A DNA stretch of 51,158 nucleotides from Pelobacter sp. UBA6812 (GTDB lineage: Bacteria; Desulfobacterota; Desulfuromonadia; Desulfuromonadales; Syntrophotaleaceae), in the NCBI GenBank assembly GCA_002452265.1, contig DKEW01000004.1:1-51158 (forward strand), given 5' to 3'. Every line of letters starts with the position of its first letter. Position 1 is the first letter of the stretch. The translations under genes were made by a program, and so were the position numbers. Below the pieces are notes generated by a model. The model saw nothing but the letters and a program-made list of their open reading frames with translations, was not told the DNA's origin and searched no databases. Below are positions 17,964-26,363 of this stretch, in pieces.

Positions 17964-18546
17964 TCTGGCTTGAACAGTTAACGGCATACAGCCGCCAATC
18001 CCAAAGGTACTCGCGTTTCAAACCAGAAAGCATGGTAAAATGAGCGCTATTGTTTTCGCAACTTCACATTTGTCGTATTTTTGACGAGGTCTGCCACTTA
18101 TACCTTTGCACACATGAGCCCCCTTCCCTGACTGCACTCTGGCGAAGGTCCACCCCATTCTCCTATTTGGCATTGGAGATGAACCTGCACATTTAACCAT
18201 TAAATTCAAATACGAATATCTCCCAACCTCGAAGATCAGCCATTTTTTTGACCAAACGCGGCAAAACTTCTCCAACCAGCCATGGCCCGCCATATCAAAA
18301 CCATTCAATCGGCGAATTTTTCGCCTAAATAGTCGAAAAGACAAAATATGAAGCCTTAAACATCGATTACATTGTGCTCATATATTCAGAATATTACCCA
18401 TGCCAATCCATCAAGACTTCTAAATGATGGATTAAATCATTTCCTGAAAACCTCTGGCTTTTTTTTTGCAAGACATCTGTAAACAGAACCAATAACGCTA
18501 TTAAAACCTATAAATAACAGCACAACTTTTGTGGGAGGGGAACTCC
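17964..18546 (+). other. Noncoding 583-base AT-rich stretch before pseB
   Basis: No convincing gene is seen. Two inverted repeats stand out near the 3' end: AAATGAT/ATCATTT (18422-18442, 7-base loop) and TCTGT-AA-ACAGA (18476-18487). A GGGAGGGG ribosome-binding site at 18530-18538 serves pseB. The promoter of the sugar cluster probably lies here, but no sigma-70 or sigma-54 pair is clear enough to call. Confidence 0.5.
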
Positions 18547-19617
18547 ATGCTTAACGGAAAATCGATTCTGGTTACAGGTGGTACCGGATCCTTTGGTCGT
18601 GCCTTTACCAGAACAATACTGACTCGCTATCCTGACATAAAACGACTTGTCATTCTCTCCCGCGACGAACTCAAACAGTTTGAGATGGCAGAGGATTTCC
18701 CGCGAGAAAAGTATCCCCAGCTACGGTTTTTTATCGGTGACGTGCGCGACATTCACAGGCTTCAACGCGCCTTGGAAGGGGTCGACATTGTCGTTCACGC
18801 TGCCGCTATGAAGCAAGTCCCGGCTGCTGAATACAACCCCTTTGAGTGTATTCGGACCAACGTGCTTGGTGCCCAGAATGTGATCGACGCCTGCTTTGAC
18901 AACAAGGTCAAACAGGTCGTGGCGCTGTCCACCGACAAGGCCGCCGGACCGATCAATCTCTATGGGGCGACCAAGCTTTGTTCCGACAAATTGTTTGTCG
19001 CGGCCAACAACATGCGCGGGTCACGAGATATCCGCCTGTCGGTGGTTCGCTACGGCAACGTCATGGGCAGTCGAGGCAGCGTCGTTCCGTTCTTTTTAAA
19101 GAAAAAAAATGCCGGTGAACCGATCCCGATTACCGATACCCGGATGACCCGTTTCAATATCAGCCTGCAGGAAGGCGTCGACATGGTTCTGAACGCCCTC
19201 GATCGCATGTGGGGAGGGGAAATTTTCGTACCCAAAATCCCCAGCTACCGTATTACCGACGTAGCCGAAGCCATTGCCCCCGAACTCCCGGTAGAAATCG
19301 TCGGCATTCGTCCTGGTGAAAAACTTCACGAGGAAATGATCACGGAAACCGACGCTTACAACACCATCGAGTTTGAAAAATATTTCGTGATCCTTCCTTC
19401 GATGCGACTGTGGAATGTGGATGCATTCATGCAAAAATTTAACGGTCACCGCTGCGCTCCCGGTTTCAAGTACAATAGCGGCACTAACAGTGAATGGTTA
19501 TCTGCAGAACAGTTACGCGAACACATCGAAACCTACGCGCGTTCCAAACCCCAGGGGACGCAGGGAGATTCTCTATCGTGGACTCAACCTTCATCCCCTA
19601 TGGCCGCCAGCAGATAG
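18547..19617 (+). CDS. pseB: UDP-N-acetylglucosamine 4,6-dehydratase (inverting), PseB-type
   Basis: PseB catalyses C4-oxidation, C6-dehydration and C5-epimerisation of UDP-GlcNAc, the first step to pseudaminic acid. The protein is an extended SDR with NAD(P)-binding GGTGSFG near residue 12. It also has the family motif AAAMKQVPAAEYNPFECI and the catalytic region STDKAAGP..YGATK with Tyr139 and Lys143. TRMTRFNISL and GEIFVPKIPSYRI match PseB closely. I chose the ATG at 18547, 9 bases after GGGAGGGG, giving 356 residues. Its 3' end overlaps pseC by 40 bases. Confidence 0.92.
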   Translation: MLNGKSILVTGGTGSFGRAFTRTILTRYPDIKRLVILSRDELKQFEMAEDFPREKYPQLRFFIGDVRDIHRLQRALEGVDIVVHAAAMKQVPAAEYNPFECIRTNVLGAQNVIDACFDNKVKQVVALSTDKAAGPINLYGATKLCSDKLFVAANNMRGSRDIRLSVVRYGNVMGSRGSVVPFFLKKKNAGEPIPITDTRMTRFNISLQEGVDMVLNALDRMWGGEIFVPKIPSYRITDVAEAIAPELPVEIVGIRPGEKLHEEMITETDAYNTIEFEKYFVILPSMRLWNVDAFMQKFNGHRCAPGFKYNSGTNSEWLSAEQLREHIETYARSKPQGTQGDSLSWTQPSSPMAASR

Positions 19618-20720
19618 AGCCCGATGATATCGAATCGGTCCTGGATACCCTCCGGTCCAATTGGCTCACAACGGGTCCCCTGGTCGAACGTTTCGAGGCA
19701 TCGCTGGCCCAGTCGGCAGGTGTACAACACGCTATAGTTGTGTCCAGCGGCACCGCTGCTCTGCATGCAGCCATGCATGCACTGGATATCGGAGTCGGTG
19801 ATGAGGTCATCGTACCGCCCTTGACCTTTGCCGCTACAGCAAATGCCGTGATCTATCAAGGTGGCACACCGGTGTTCGCTGATGTTGAACCGGAAACCCT
19901 GTTGATCGATCCCAAATCGGTTGAGTCGCGCATCACAGCCCGTACCAAAGCGATAATCGCTGTCGACTACGCGGGCCAACCCTGCGACTACGACGCGCTG
20001 CGCACGCTTGCCGACCGCTACAACCTGCACCTGGTATCGGACGCTTGCCATTCCCTCGGATGCGCCTGGCGCGATCAACCATGCGGGTCGCAGGCCGATC
20101 TGACAGTGTTCAGCTTCCATCCGGTCAAGCCCATCACCACCGGCGAAGGCGGCGCTATCGTCACCAGCGACGAGGTCCTGGCCAGTCGCATGCGCACTTT
20201 TCGAAACCACGGCATCACCTCCGATCATGGACAAAGAGCTAAAACCGGCAGTTGGCATTACGAGATGGTGGAGCTGGGATTCAACTATCGACTTACCGAT
20301 ATCCAGTGCGCACTGGGCCTGACTCAACTGACCAAACTTCAGCGGTTCATCGAGAACCGACGCCAGGTCGCCGCGCGTTACGACACGGCATTTACCCAAA
20401 ATCCTACTATCCGCCCATTGGGGGTTCGTCCCGAAGCACACCACGGCTATCATCTTTATGTCGTGCGCGTTCCCGAGCGTGATCGCATCTTCAGCCACTT
20501 GCGTGAAGCCGGCATCGGTGCCAACGTGCATTATATCCCCGTTCATTACCATCCCTACTACCGGAAGCTTCTTGGCACGGGTGAGGGGCTCTGTCCGGTG
20601 GCCGAATCGGCCTATCGCGAAATAATTTCGTTACCGATCTTCCCGGGACTAACCGTCGAAGATCAAAACCGCGTCATTGCCACCTTGTGTGAAGCCATCG
20701 GCCAGGAGACACCACGATGA
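19578..20720 (+). CDS. pseC: UDP-4-keto-6-deoxy-sugar aminotransferase, PseC-type
   Basis: This PLP-dependent DegT/DnrJ/EryC1-family enzyme transfers an amino group from glutamate to C4 of the PseB product. The 380-residue protein starts at a GTG at 19578, 9 bases after a GGGAG element, and its N-terminus reads STFIPYGRQQIEPDDIESVL as in PseC. Visible motifs are SSGTAALHAAMHAL (phosphate binding), SDACHSLG, and the Schiff-base lysine in FHPVKPITTGEGG (Lys184). It overlaps pseB upstream and the NeuB-like gene by 4 bases downstream. Family and position support PseC over related aminotransferases. Confidence 0.9.
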   Translation: MDSTFIPYGRQQIEPDDIESVLDTLRSNWLTTGPLVERFEASLAQSAGVQHAIVVSSGTAALHAAMHALDIGVGDEVIVPPLTFAATANAVIYQGGTPVFADVEPETLLIDPKSVESRITARTKAIIAVDYAGQPCDYDALRTLADRYNLHLVSDACHSLGCAWRDQPCGSQADLTVFSFHPVKPITTGEGGAIVTSDEVLASRMRTFRNHGITSDHGQRAKTGSWHYEMVELGFNYRLTDIQCALGLTQLTKLQRFIENRRQVAARYDTAFTQNPTIRPLGVRPEAHHGYHLYVVRVPERDRIFSHLREAGIGANVHYIPVHYHPYYRKLLGTGEGLCPVAESAYREIISLPIFPGLTVEDQNRVIATLCEAIGQETPR

Positions 20721-21577
20721 AGCCGTTATTTATTTCCGAGGTTTCGAGCAATCATCACCGTGATTTGCAAAGATGCTTTAACTTTATCGATCGTTCGGCC
20801 GATATAGGGTGTTGGGGGGTAAAGTTTCAACTTTTCCGCATCGACGAGTTATTTGCTCCGGAAATCCTTACAAAAAGCGAAATGCACCGCCAACGCCGAA
20901 ACTGGGAATTGCCCGAAGAGTATATCCCCCGGTTGGCCCAGCGCTGCCGGCAGCGCGGTATCGCCTTCGGTTGCACCCCGTTCCACTTGCAAGCTGTCGA
21001 GGTGCTGGCACCGCATGTCGATTTTTTCAAAATCGCCTCTTACGAACTGCTATGGAACGAACTGCTTCAAAGCTGTGCCGCCTCGGGCAAACCGGTGATT
21101 ATTTCCACAGGCATGGCCACCATGGATGAAATTGCTGGTGCCGTGACCAGTCTGAAAGAAGCCGGCTGCCGTGACCTTACGTTACTGCACTGCGTTTCGA
21201 GCTATCCCTCCCCTGCCGCCGAATGCAACCTGGCGGCCATGGAGACCTTGCGCACGGCATTCAATTGCAAGGTCGGCTGGTCCGATCACAGCGTATCTCC
21301 AGGCGTGATCAACCGTGCGGTAAACCGCTGGCAGGCGTCCATGATCGAATTTCATCTCGATCTGGACGGGCAAGGCGAAGAATTTGCCGCCGGCCACTGC
21401 TGGCTACCTGAGCCGATGGGAAAAGTTATCCAGGAGATAGAGCAAGGTTTGTGCGCCGATGGCGACGGGCAGAAAAGTCCGGTGGCCAGTGAACTGCCAG
21501 ACCGCGAATGGCGGGCCGATCCCTCGGATGGCCTGCGGCCATTCTTACATATACGAAAAGGATTTGGTCATGCCTGA
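20717..21577 (+). CDS. NeuB-family nonulosonate synthase, lacking the antifreeze-like domain
   Basis: NeuB/PseI/LegI enzymes condense phosphoenolpyruvate with a 6-carbon amino sugar to form a 9-carbon nonulosonic acid. The 286-residue product keeps the TIM-barrel features: VKFQLFRIDELF, FFKIASYEL, IISTGMAT, LLHCVSSYPSP and the metal-binding GWSDHS. The usual EKHFTLD motif is here IEFHLDLD, keeping Glu and His but not Lys. Typical synthases have about 340-350 residues with a C-terminal SAF (antifreeze-like) domain. That domain is missing, and the sequence ends normally without a downstream remnant. Substrate is uncertain (pseudaminic or legionaminic type). Confidence 0.8.
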   Translation: MKPLFISEVSSNHHRDLQRCFNFIDRSADIGCWGVKFQLFRIDELFAPEILTKSEMHRQRRNWELPEEYIPRLAQRCRQRGIAFGCTPFHLQAVEVLAPHVDFFKIASYELLWNELLQSCAASGKPVIISTGMATMDEIAGAVTSLKEAGCRDLTLLHCVSSYPSPAAECNLAAMETLRTAFNCKVGWSDHSVSPGVINRAVNRWQASMIEFHLDLDGQGEEFAAGHCWLPEPMGKVIQEIEQGLCADGDGQKSPVASELPDREWRADPSDGLRPFLHIRKGFGHA

Positions 21578-22370
21578 CATGCAACAAGCCAGAGACACCA
21601 AGGATCTGTTCAGCCTTAAAGGTCGTATCGCGTTGGTTACCGGAGGAACCGGCAACGGTTATGGATCGCAGGCTGTCCAGGCCCTGGCGGAGGCAGGCGC
21701 TACGGTTTTCATCACGTCACGCAACCTTTCCCGAGTGCAACAAACGGCTAACGAACTGCGCGATAAAGGTTTTGACGTTCGCGGCCTGGCTCTCGATCTT
21801 GAAAACGAACAAAGCATTTCAGCCGTTATCGAAAACATTATATCTGACGCGGGTCGCATAGATATTCTGGTCAACAACGCCTGCAGCAATCACTTTGAAT
21901 CGTTTGAAACCGTTTCGCTCAAAGACTGGAATCAGGTTCTCGCCGTCAACATTACCGGCACCATGCTGATCTCGCGTGCAACCGCTCCCCACATGCTGCA
22001 AAACAACGGCGGAGTCATGATCAACCTCTCCAGCATTTACGGCATGGTGGCACCTGACCAACGCATCTACGGATCGACCGGTACCAACAGTCCACTGGTG
22101 TATGGTATGACCAAAGCGGCCCTGATCCAGATGACACGCTACCTGGCAACCTTCTGGGCCCCAAGCATCCGGGTAAACTGCCTGACCCCCGGCGGTCTGT
22201 TCAACCATCAGGATGAACAATTCATCAGCCAATACGTCGCCAAAACGCCGTTGGGGCGCATGGCCGGTGGCGACGACCTCAAAGGAGCGGTATTGTTTCT
22301 GGCCTCCGACGCTTCGGCCTGGGTAACCGGGCAGAATCTGGTCGTCGATGGCGGCTGGACGGCATGGTAA
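21570..22370 (+). CDS. Short-chain dehydrogenase/reductase in nonulosonate cluster
   Basis: A classical SDR of 266 residues with NAD(P)-binding TGGTGNGYG near residue 24, NNACSN, the catalytic Ser in NLSSIYG, and YGMTK (Tyr178, Lys182). The C-terminus ends WVTGQNLVVDGGWTAW, as in the FabG-like and PtmA-like branch. PtmA-type SDRs accompany cytidylyltransferases in Campylobacter flagellin-sugar loci, so oxidation or reduction of a sugar hydroxyl is likely. The exact substrate is unknown. The ATG at 21570 overlaps the NeuB-like stop by 8 bases and follows an AAAAGGA element; longer upstream readings lie inside the NeuB-like gene. Confidence 0.82.
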   Translation: MPDMQQARDTKDLFSLKGRIALVTGGTGNGYGSQAVQALAEAGATVFITSRNLSRVQQTANELRDKGFDVRGLALDLENEQSISAVIENIISDAGRIDILVNNACSNHFESFETVSLKDWNQVLAVNITGTMLISRATAPHMLQNNGGVMINLSSIYGMVAPDQRIYGSTGTNSPLVYGMTKAALIQMTRYLATFWAPSIRVNCLTPGGLFNHQDEQFISQYVAKTPLGRMAGGDDLKGAVLFLASDASAWVTGQNLVVDGGWTAW

Positions 22371-22375
22371 CCGCC

Positions 22376-23305
22376 ATGGAATACCGTGAAATTCCGCGAA
22401 CCGATTTGCGCGTTAGCCGTATCACCCTGGGCACCGTCGAATTAGGCATGGAATATGGCATCGGCGCCCCCGGAATAGCCAATCGACCTCAAACCACCGA
22501 GGCTGAAGCCATTATTCGCACGGCGCTGGAAAACGGAATCAACCTTCTGGACACGGCGCCGGCATACGGTGAGAGCGAAATATTCGTGGGTAATGCCCTG
22601 CGTGCCATAAGTCATGCCGAAGTCTATATCGCCACCAAAGTCGGCCCCTTCGGTGATGAAAATATCGCCCCCGACGCGGTACGACAAAGTCTGGAGCGTA
22701 GCCTGCGCAACCTGGGCCGTGAACGGCTTGATCTGGTGCAGATTCATAACGCAACCGCCAGCCAACTGTTCAACTCGCCCCTGATGGACATCCTCACGCA
22801 AGCTCGCGACCAAGGCAAGATCGGCGCTATCGGCGCTTCCGTCTATGGCGAAGAAGCCGCGTTGGCATCGATGAGGCATCCGGACATCGTCACCTTGCAG
22901 ATCGCATGCAATCTTCTGGATCAGCGCATGGCGGATAAAGTTTTGCCCACCGCCAAACAGCAGGGTATTGCCGTGCTGGGGCGGTCCGTCTTTTTAAAAG
23001 GGGTTCTTACCTCGCGCCGCCAGCATCTCCCGGCACGATTGGACAAACTCAAGAATCTTGCCGCAACAGCGGCCGACTGGGCGGAAGGTCATGCCCTGAC
23101 TTTACCCGAGGCGGCCCTGCGGTTTTGTCTGGCGGAGAATGCTCTGAACTCCGTACTTATCGGCGTTTCATCTCTACCGGAACTGCATACAGCTCTGGCC
23201 ATTGCCGGCAAGGGGCCGTTGCCCGCCCATCAATATGCCGAAACATGCAAACTGGCCGTATCCGATGAAACAATTATCGACCCACGATTCTGGGGAATAG
23301 ATTAA
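22376..23305 (+). CDS. Aldo/keto reductase
   Basis: The 309-residue product is an AKR-superfamily NAD(P)H-dependent reductase with a TIM barrel. It shows the N-terminal MEYREIPRTDLRVSRITLGT, the catalytic region LLDTAPAYGESE (Asp and Tyr), Lys in ATKVG, and His in LVQIHN. The ATG at 22376 fits the family start best; an ATG at 22364 would overlap the SDR stop. Similar AKRs occur beside NeuB and SpsF-type genes in surface-sugar clusters, where they may reduce a keto sugar or remove a side product. The role here is inferred. Confidence 0.82.
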   Translation: MEYREIPRTDLRVSRITLGTVELGMEYGIGAPGIANRPQTTEAEAIIRTALENGINLLDTAPAYGESEIFVGNALRAISHAEVYIATKVGPFGDENIAPDAVRQSLERSLRNLGRERLDLVQIHNATASQLFNSPLMDILTQARDQGKIGAIGASVYGEEAALASMRHPDIVTLQIACNLLDQRMADKVLPTAKQQGIAVLGRSVFLKGVLTSRRQHLPARLDKLKNLAATAADWAEGHALTLPEAALRFCLAENALNSVLIGVSSLPELHTALAIAGKGPLPAHQYAETCKLAVSDETIIDPRFWGID

Positions 23306-24021
23306 TGACGGAGAAAAGCATCGGTAAATCAAAAAAGGTCATCGCCATTATTCAGGCCCGTATGGGTTCAAGTCGGCTTCCGGGGAAAATGCTCGAACCG
23401 ATTATGGGGCAACCGCTGATGTATCACATTATTGCCCGCGCTTTACAGATACGCTGCGCCCAGGCGGTCTACCTCGCCACCACGAACCAGCCGATCGATG
23501 ATCCGTTGGTTGAACTGGCGCAAAAAATGGGTTTGAAGGTGGTACGTGGCTCCGAGGATAACGTCATGCAGAGATTTTTTCTCGCCATTGACGATGCCGA
23601 CGCCGATTACATCATACGCATTTGCGGTGACGCCCCCCTGTTCGATCCTGAGTTCCTCGATCAAAGCACGGTGGCCATCATGAATCACGATGCGGACTGT
23701 ATCCGTCCAACCTGCAACGGACCTTCCGCTTACCAGGGCGCCGGCCCCATCTCACGCCGGGCGCTGGAATGGTCGAGTACTGTGGCCCCTAACGATCCAG
23801 CCACCTACGAACATGTTACTTCTTACGCTTACGATCACATGGGCGAACTTAAAACAGTGCCATTCGAAATCGCCCCGGCCTTTCTCGGGGAGTATAAGTT
23901 TTCCATCGACACAGCAGCGGATCTCGAATTCTTCCGAGCCCTTTATGCTCATTTATACAAACCCGGACACATCGTTTCTCTGGAAGAAGCGTTGCAGTTT
24001 TTGAAAAACCAGAACCAGTAA
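23305..24021 (+). CDS. SpsF/NeuA-type cytidylyltransferase family protein
   Basis: Members of this family transfer CMP from CTP to acidic sugars such as nonulosonates, forming CMP-activated donors. The 238-residue protein has the nucleotide-binding AIIQARMGSSRLPGKML near residue 15, ATTNQPIDD, the GSEDNVMQRF motif and the metal-binding RICGDAPLFDPEF. The start is a TAATG overlap with the aldo/keto reductase gene. With the NeuB-like and PseG genes nearby, it is the best candidate for making the CMP-nonulosonate used by the Maf proteins. PseF or SpsF identity cannot be separated by eye. Confidence 0.82.
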   Translation: MTEKSIGKSKKVIAIIQARMGSSRLPGKMLEPIMGQPLMYHIIARALQIRCAQAVYLATTNQPIDDPLVELAQKMGLKVVRGSEDNVMQRFFLAIDDADADYIIRICGDAPLFDPEFLDQSTVAIMNHDADCIRPTCNGPSAYQGAGPISRRALEWSSTVAPNDPATYEHVTSYAYDHMGELKTVPFEIAPAFLGEYKFSIDTAADLEFFRALYAHLYKPGHIVSLEEALQFLKNQNQ

Positions 24022-24031
24022 CGGCGGGCTG

Positions 24032-25084
24032 ATGAGCATTTCGACAACCATAAATAAGCTGGAAATCCTGATCCGGTGCGATGGTTCTCCCCAACTCGGT
24101 CTGGGCCATGTGGTGCGCTGCCTTGCCCTGGCCTGCGAACTGCGCGATTCTTACGGCATGCGTTCGGGATTCGCCATGATGGATAAAGGCGTGGCTGAGG
24201 CCCTGGTTGAACAGGAAAAGTTTCCGGTTTTCATAAAACCGGACAACATCGAAGAAGCTTCGTGGATCGACTCCCTCATCAAGCAGCACGCCCCAACGGG
24301 GTTGATTCTGGATATTCGCACCCAACTTGCCACCTCGGCATTGCAGTGCTGGCGCACATCCGGAATCACGGTAGCGGTCATCGACGATCCCAGCGACCGG
24401 CGCCAAGCCGCAGACCTGGCTTTTTATCCGCCGGTACCACAAGTGACCAAGGCTGACTGGAGTCAATTTACCGGTCAGGCTTATATCGGCTGGGATTATC
24501 TGCTGTTACGACGCGAATTCAGCATAAAACGGGAGTCCCCATTAAATCCGACACCTTCGATCCTTGTCACCATGGGCGGCAGCGATCCCGGAGGCTTGAC
24601 CTTATTGGCATTGAAGGCCTTATGCCAAGTCACCCCCCCCTTTTATGCCCGCGTCGTTTTAGGACGCGCTTTTTTACACGACCAAGCCCTTGAACAACTG
24701 CGGCCCACTCTTCCCGATCATTTCGAGTTTCTGCGAGATGTGGCCGACATGCCATCATTGATGGCCGGAACAGACCTGGCTATTGCGTCTTTTGGCAGTA
24801 CCGCTTATGAATTGGCAGCTATCGGGGTTCCGGCCCTGCATCTATGCCTCACAGAAGATCATGCAATATCCGCCTCAGCTTTTGATTCCATAGACATCGC
24901 TGTTAATTTGGGAGTTTATACTGAGATTTCAATGCGAGACCTGACGGTGAAGATTCAAACTTTGTTGCATGATCCAAAAAAGCGCCTCGCCATGGCCACA
25001 AAAAGTCGCGAGACAGTCGATGGTCAAGGAACCCAGAGGATAGCCCGTATCCTGGCAACGCGCGTGATTGGAGAAAAAGGATGA
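24032..25084 (+). CDS. pseG: PseG-type UDP-sugar hydrolase
   Basis: PseG removes UDP from UDP-2,4-diacetamido-2,4,6-trideoxy-L-altrose, giving the free sugar for the synthase. The 350-residue protein has the GT-B fold of the MurG-related family. The key N-terminal motif is LGLGHVVRCLALA, where the His is the catalytic base in PseG. ILVTMGGSDPGGLT begins the second domain, and ASFGSTAYELAAIGVPAL forms the nucleotide-binding segment. It starts 10 bases after the cytidylyltransferase and overlaps the following methyltransferase by 4 bases. It may act on an N-acyl variant of the usual substrate, since no PseH is present. Confidence 0.85.
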   Translation: MSISTTINKLEILIRCDGSPQLGLGHVVRCLALACELRDSYGMRSGFAMMDKGVAEALVEQEKFPVFIKPDNIEEASWIDSLIKQHAPTGLILDIRTQLATSALQCWRTSGITVAVIDDPSDRRQAADLAFYPPVPQVTKADWSQFTGQAYIGWDYLLLRREFSIKRESPLNPTPSILVTMGGSDPGGLTLLALKALCQVTPPFYARVVLGRAFLHDQALEQLRPTLPDHFEFLRDVADMPSLMAGTDLAIASFGSTAYELAAIGVPALHLCLTEDHAISASAFDSIDIAVNLGVYTEISMRDLTVKIQTLLHDPKKRLAMATKSRETVDGQGTQRIARILATRVIGEKG

Positions 25085-26319
25085 AATCCGAAGAATTGCA
25101 TAAAGCTATTGCCACCGAACATGATCCTACGTGCTGCCAAATATGCGGTAAAGATAACCATGATGTTGTCTACGAAGGATTTCAAGAAGCAGGTCCAGGT
25201 TTAGGCAGAATCCCTATCCGCCTCCTTTTATGCAGCTTTTGTGGGTTTTTATATCAAAACCCGAGGCTTTCACGACAACAACTGGAAAATTATTATTCCG
25301 CTGAAGCAGGTGCCTCTGGAAGTACGTTTCACCTTACGGGCAAAGAGTCGCGCTTTGATTCGATCAATACAAGGCGGATAAAATTTTTCAAATCAAATTA
25401 TCAGCATGACAATCCGGTGGATCCATACCAAATACTTGATGTTGGGTGCAGCTCAGGGGACTTCCTGGCTTCTCTTGCTGCACCGGGGATGCGCTTATTC
25501 GGTTTGGAACCCTCTCGATATGCAGTACAGGAAGCACGTAAAAAGGGGATTGATATTATTCAAGGTGAGCTTGAAAACCATTCTTTCCCCACAGCCGAAT
25601 TCGATGCTGTTTTCTGTCATATGGTACTTGAACATGTGCATGACATAAACACGGCAATGACAGCACTGCGTGCTCTTTTGAAACCAAGTGGAAAGCTTTT
25701 TTTAGAGGTTCCAGACTCAACGCGCCCGATTTTACAAATGGGAGAGTTCTTCTCCTTTGAGCACCTTTCCCATTTTACTTTGGAAACATTGACGAACCTA
25801 CTTGCCAAACATGGACTTAAAATCATCGACGCTGTTGCAGACGAAAATGATCCCCGGTTACGCGTTTGTGCCATTCTCTCAAAAAAACTTTCCGTGGTTC
25901 CGGCCAAACCTGACAGCCTGTTTAAAACAAGAGAAGTCCTTGCAAACTACCGCGAAAACAGTAAGTCCCTCAGGTCCAGTGTTTATAAACGACTTGATAG
26001 TATGGCGAAAGCCTGGCGAGCGCAAAAACGTAGAGTAGCCATTTACGGGGCCGGTTTCCATACTCAGGATCTGCTGGGGTCTGCCCACTTTGGAGATTGC
26101 ATTTGCGCCGTTCTGGACTCTGATCCCAATAAAATCGGAAATCGATTTCTGTCATGGGCCGTTGACAGCCCTCAAGCGCTAGATGAATTGTCTTTAGATG
26201 TCGTAGTGATTTCATCCAGAGCCTTTCAGGATGAGATTTACCTTCAGTTGAAACCCTACCAAGATCGGCTGGGGTTTGAACTTATCAAGCTTTACGATGA
26301 ATCGCATAACGAGTTGTAA
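25081..26319 (+). CDS. Class I SAM-dependent methyltransferase with N-terminal zinc-binding domain
   Basis: The 412-residue product has four parts. An N-terminal cysteine-rich zinc-type region comes first (CCQICGKDN and LLCSFCGFLYQNPRLS). A SAM-binding domain follows (ILDVGCSSGDFLASL near residue 118, then HMVLEHVHDINTAM and SGKLFLEVPD). After a linker there is a C-terminal Rossmann-like domain (VAIYGAGFHTQDLL). This layout matches the sugar C-methyltransferase group related to NovU and TylCIII. The target is probably a keto or amino sugar of this cluster, which is inference. From this gene on, base composition becomes clearly more AT-rich for about 3 kb, suggesting separate acquisition. Confidence 0.8.
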   Translation: MKSEELHKAIATEHDPTCCQICGKDNHDVVYEGFQEAGPGLGRIPIRLLLCSFCGFLYQNPRLSRQQLENYYSAEAGASGSTFHLTGKESRFDSINTRRIKFFKSNYQHDNPVDPYQILDVGCSSGDFLASLAAPGMRLFGLEPSRYAVQEARKKGIDIIQGELENHSFPTAEFDAVFCHMVLEHVHDINTAMTALRALLKPSGKLFLEVPDSTRPILQMGEFFSFEHLSHFTLETLTNLLAKHGLKIIDAVADENDPRLRVCAILSKKLSVVPAKPDSLFKTREVLANYRENSKSLRSSVYKRLDSMAKAWRAQKRRVAIYGAGFHTQDLLGSAHFGDCICAVLDSDPNKIGNRFLSWAVDSPQALDELSLDVVVISSRAFQDEIYLQLKPYQDRLGFELIKLYDESHNEL

Positions 26320-26363
26320 ACGGTTTTTTCCCCTTTGGGATCAGCTATATTGAGGAGTAATGC

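Noticed and set aside
18018..18344. Minus-strand reading of 108 residues in the gap before pseB
   Set aside because: No recognisable family, odd composition, no good ribosome-binding site, and it lies in an AT-rich noncoding leader.
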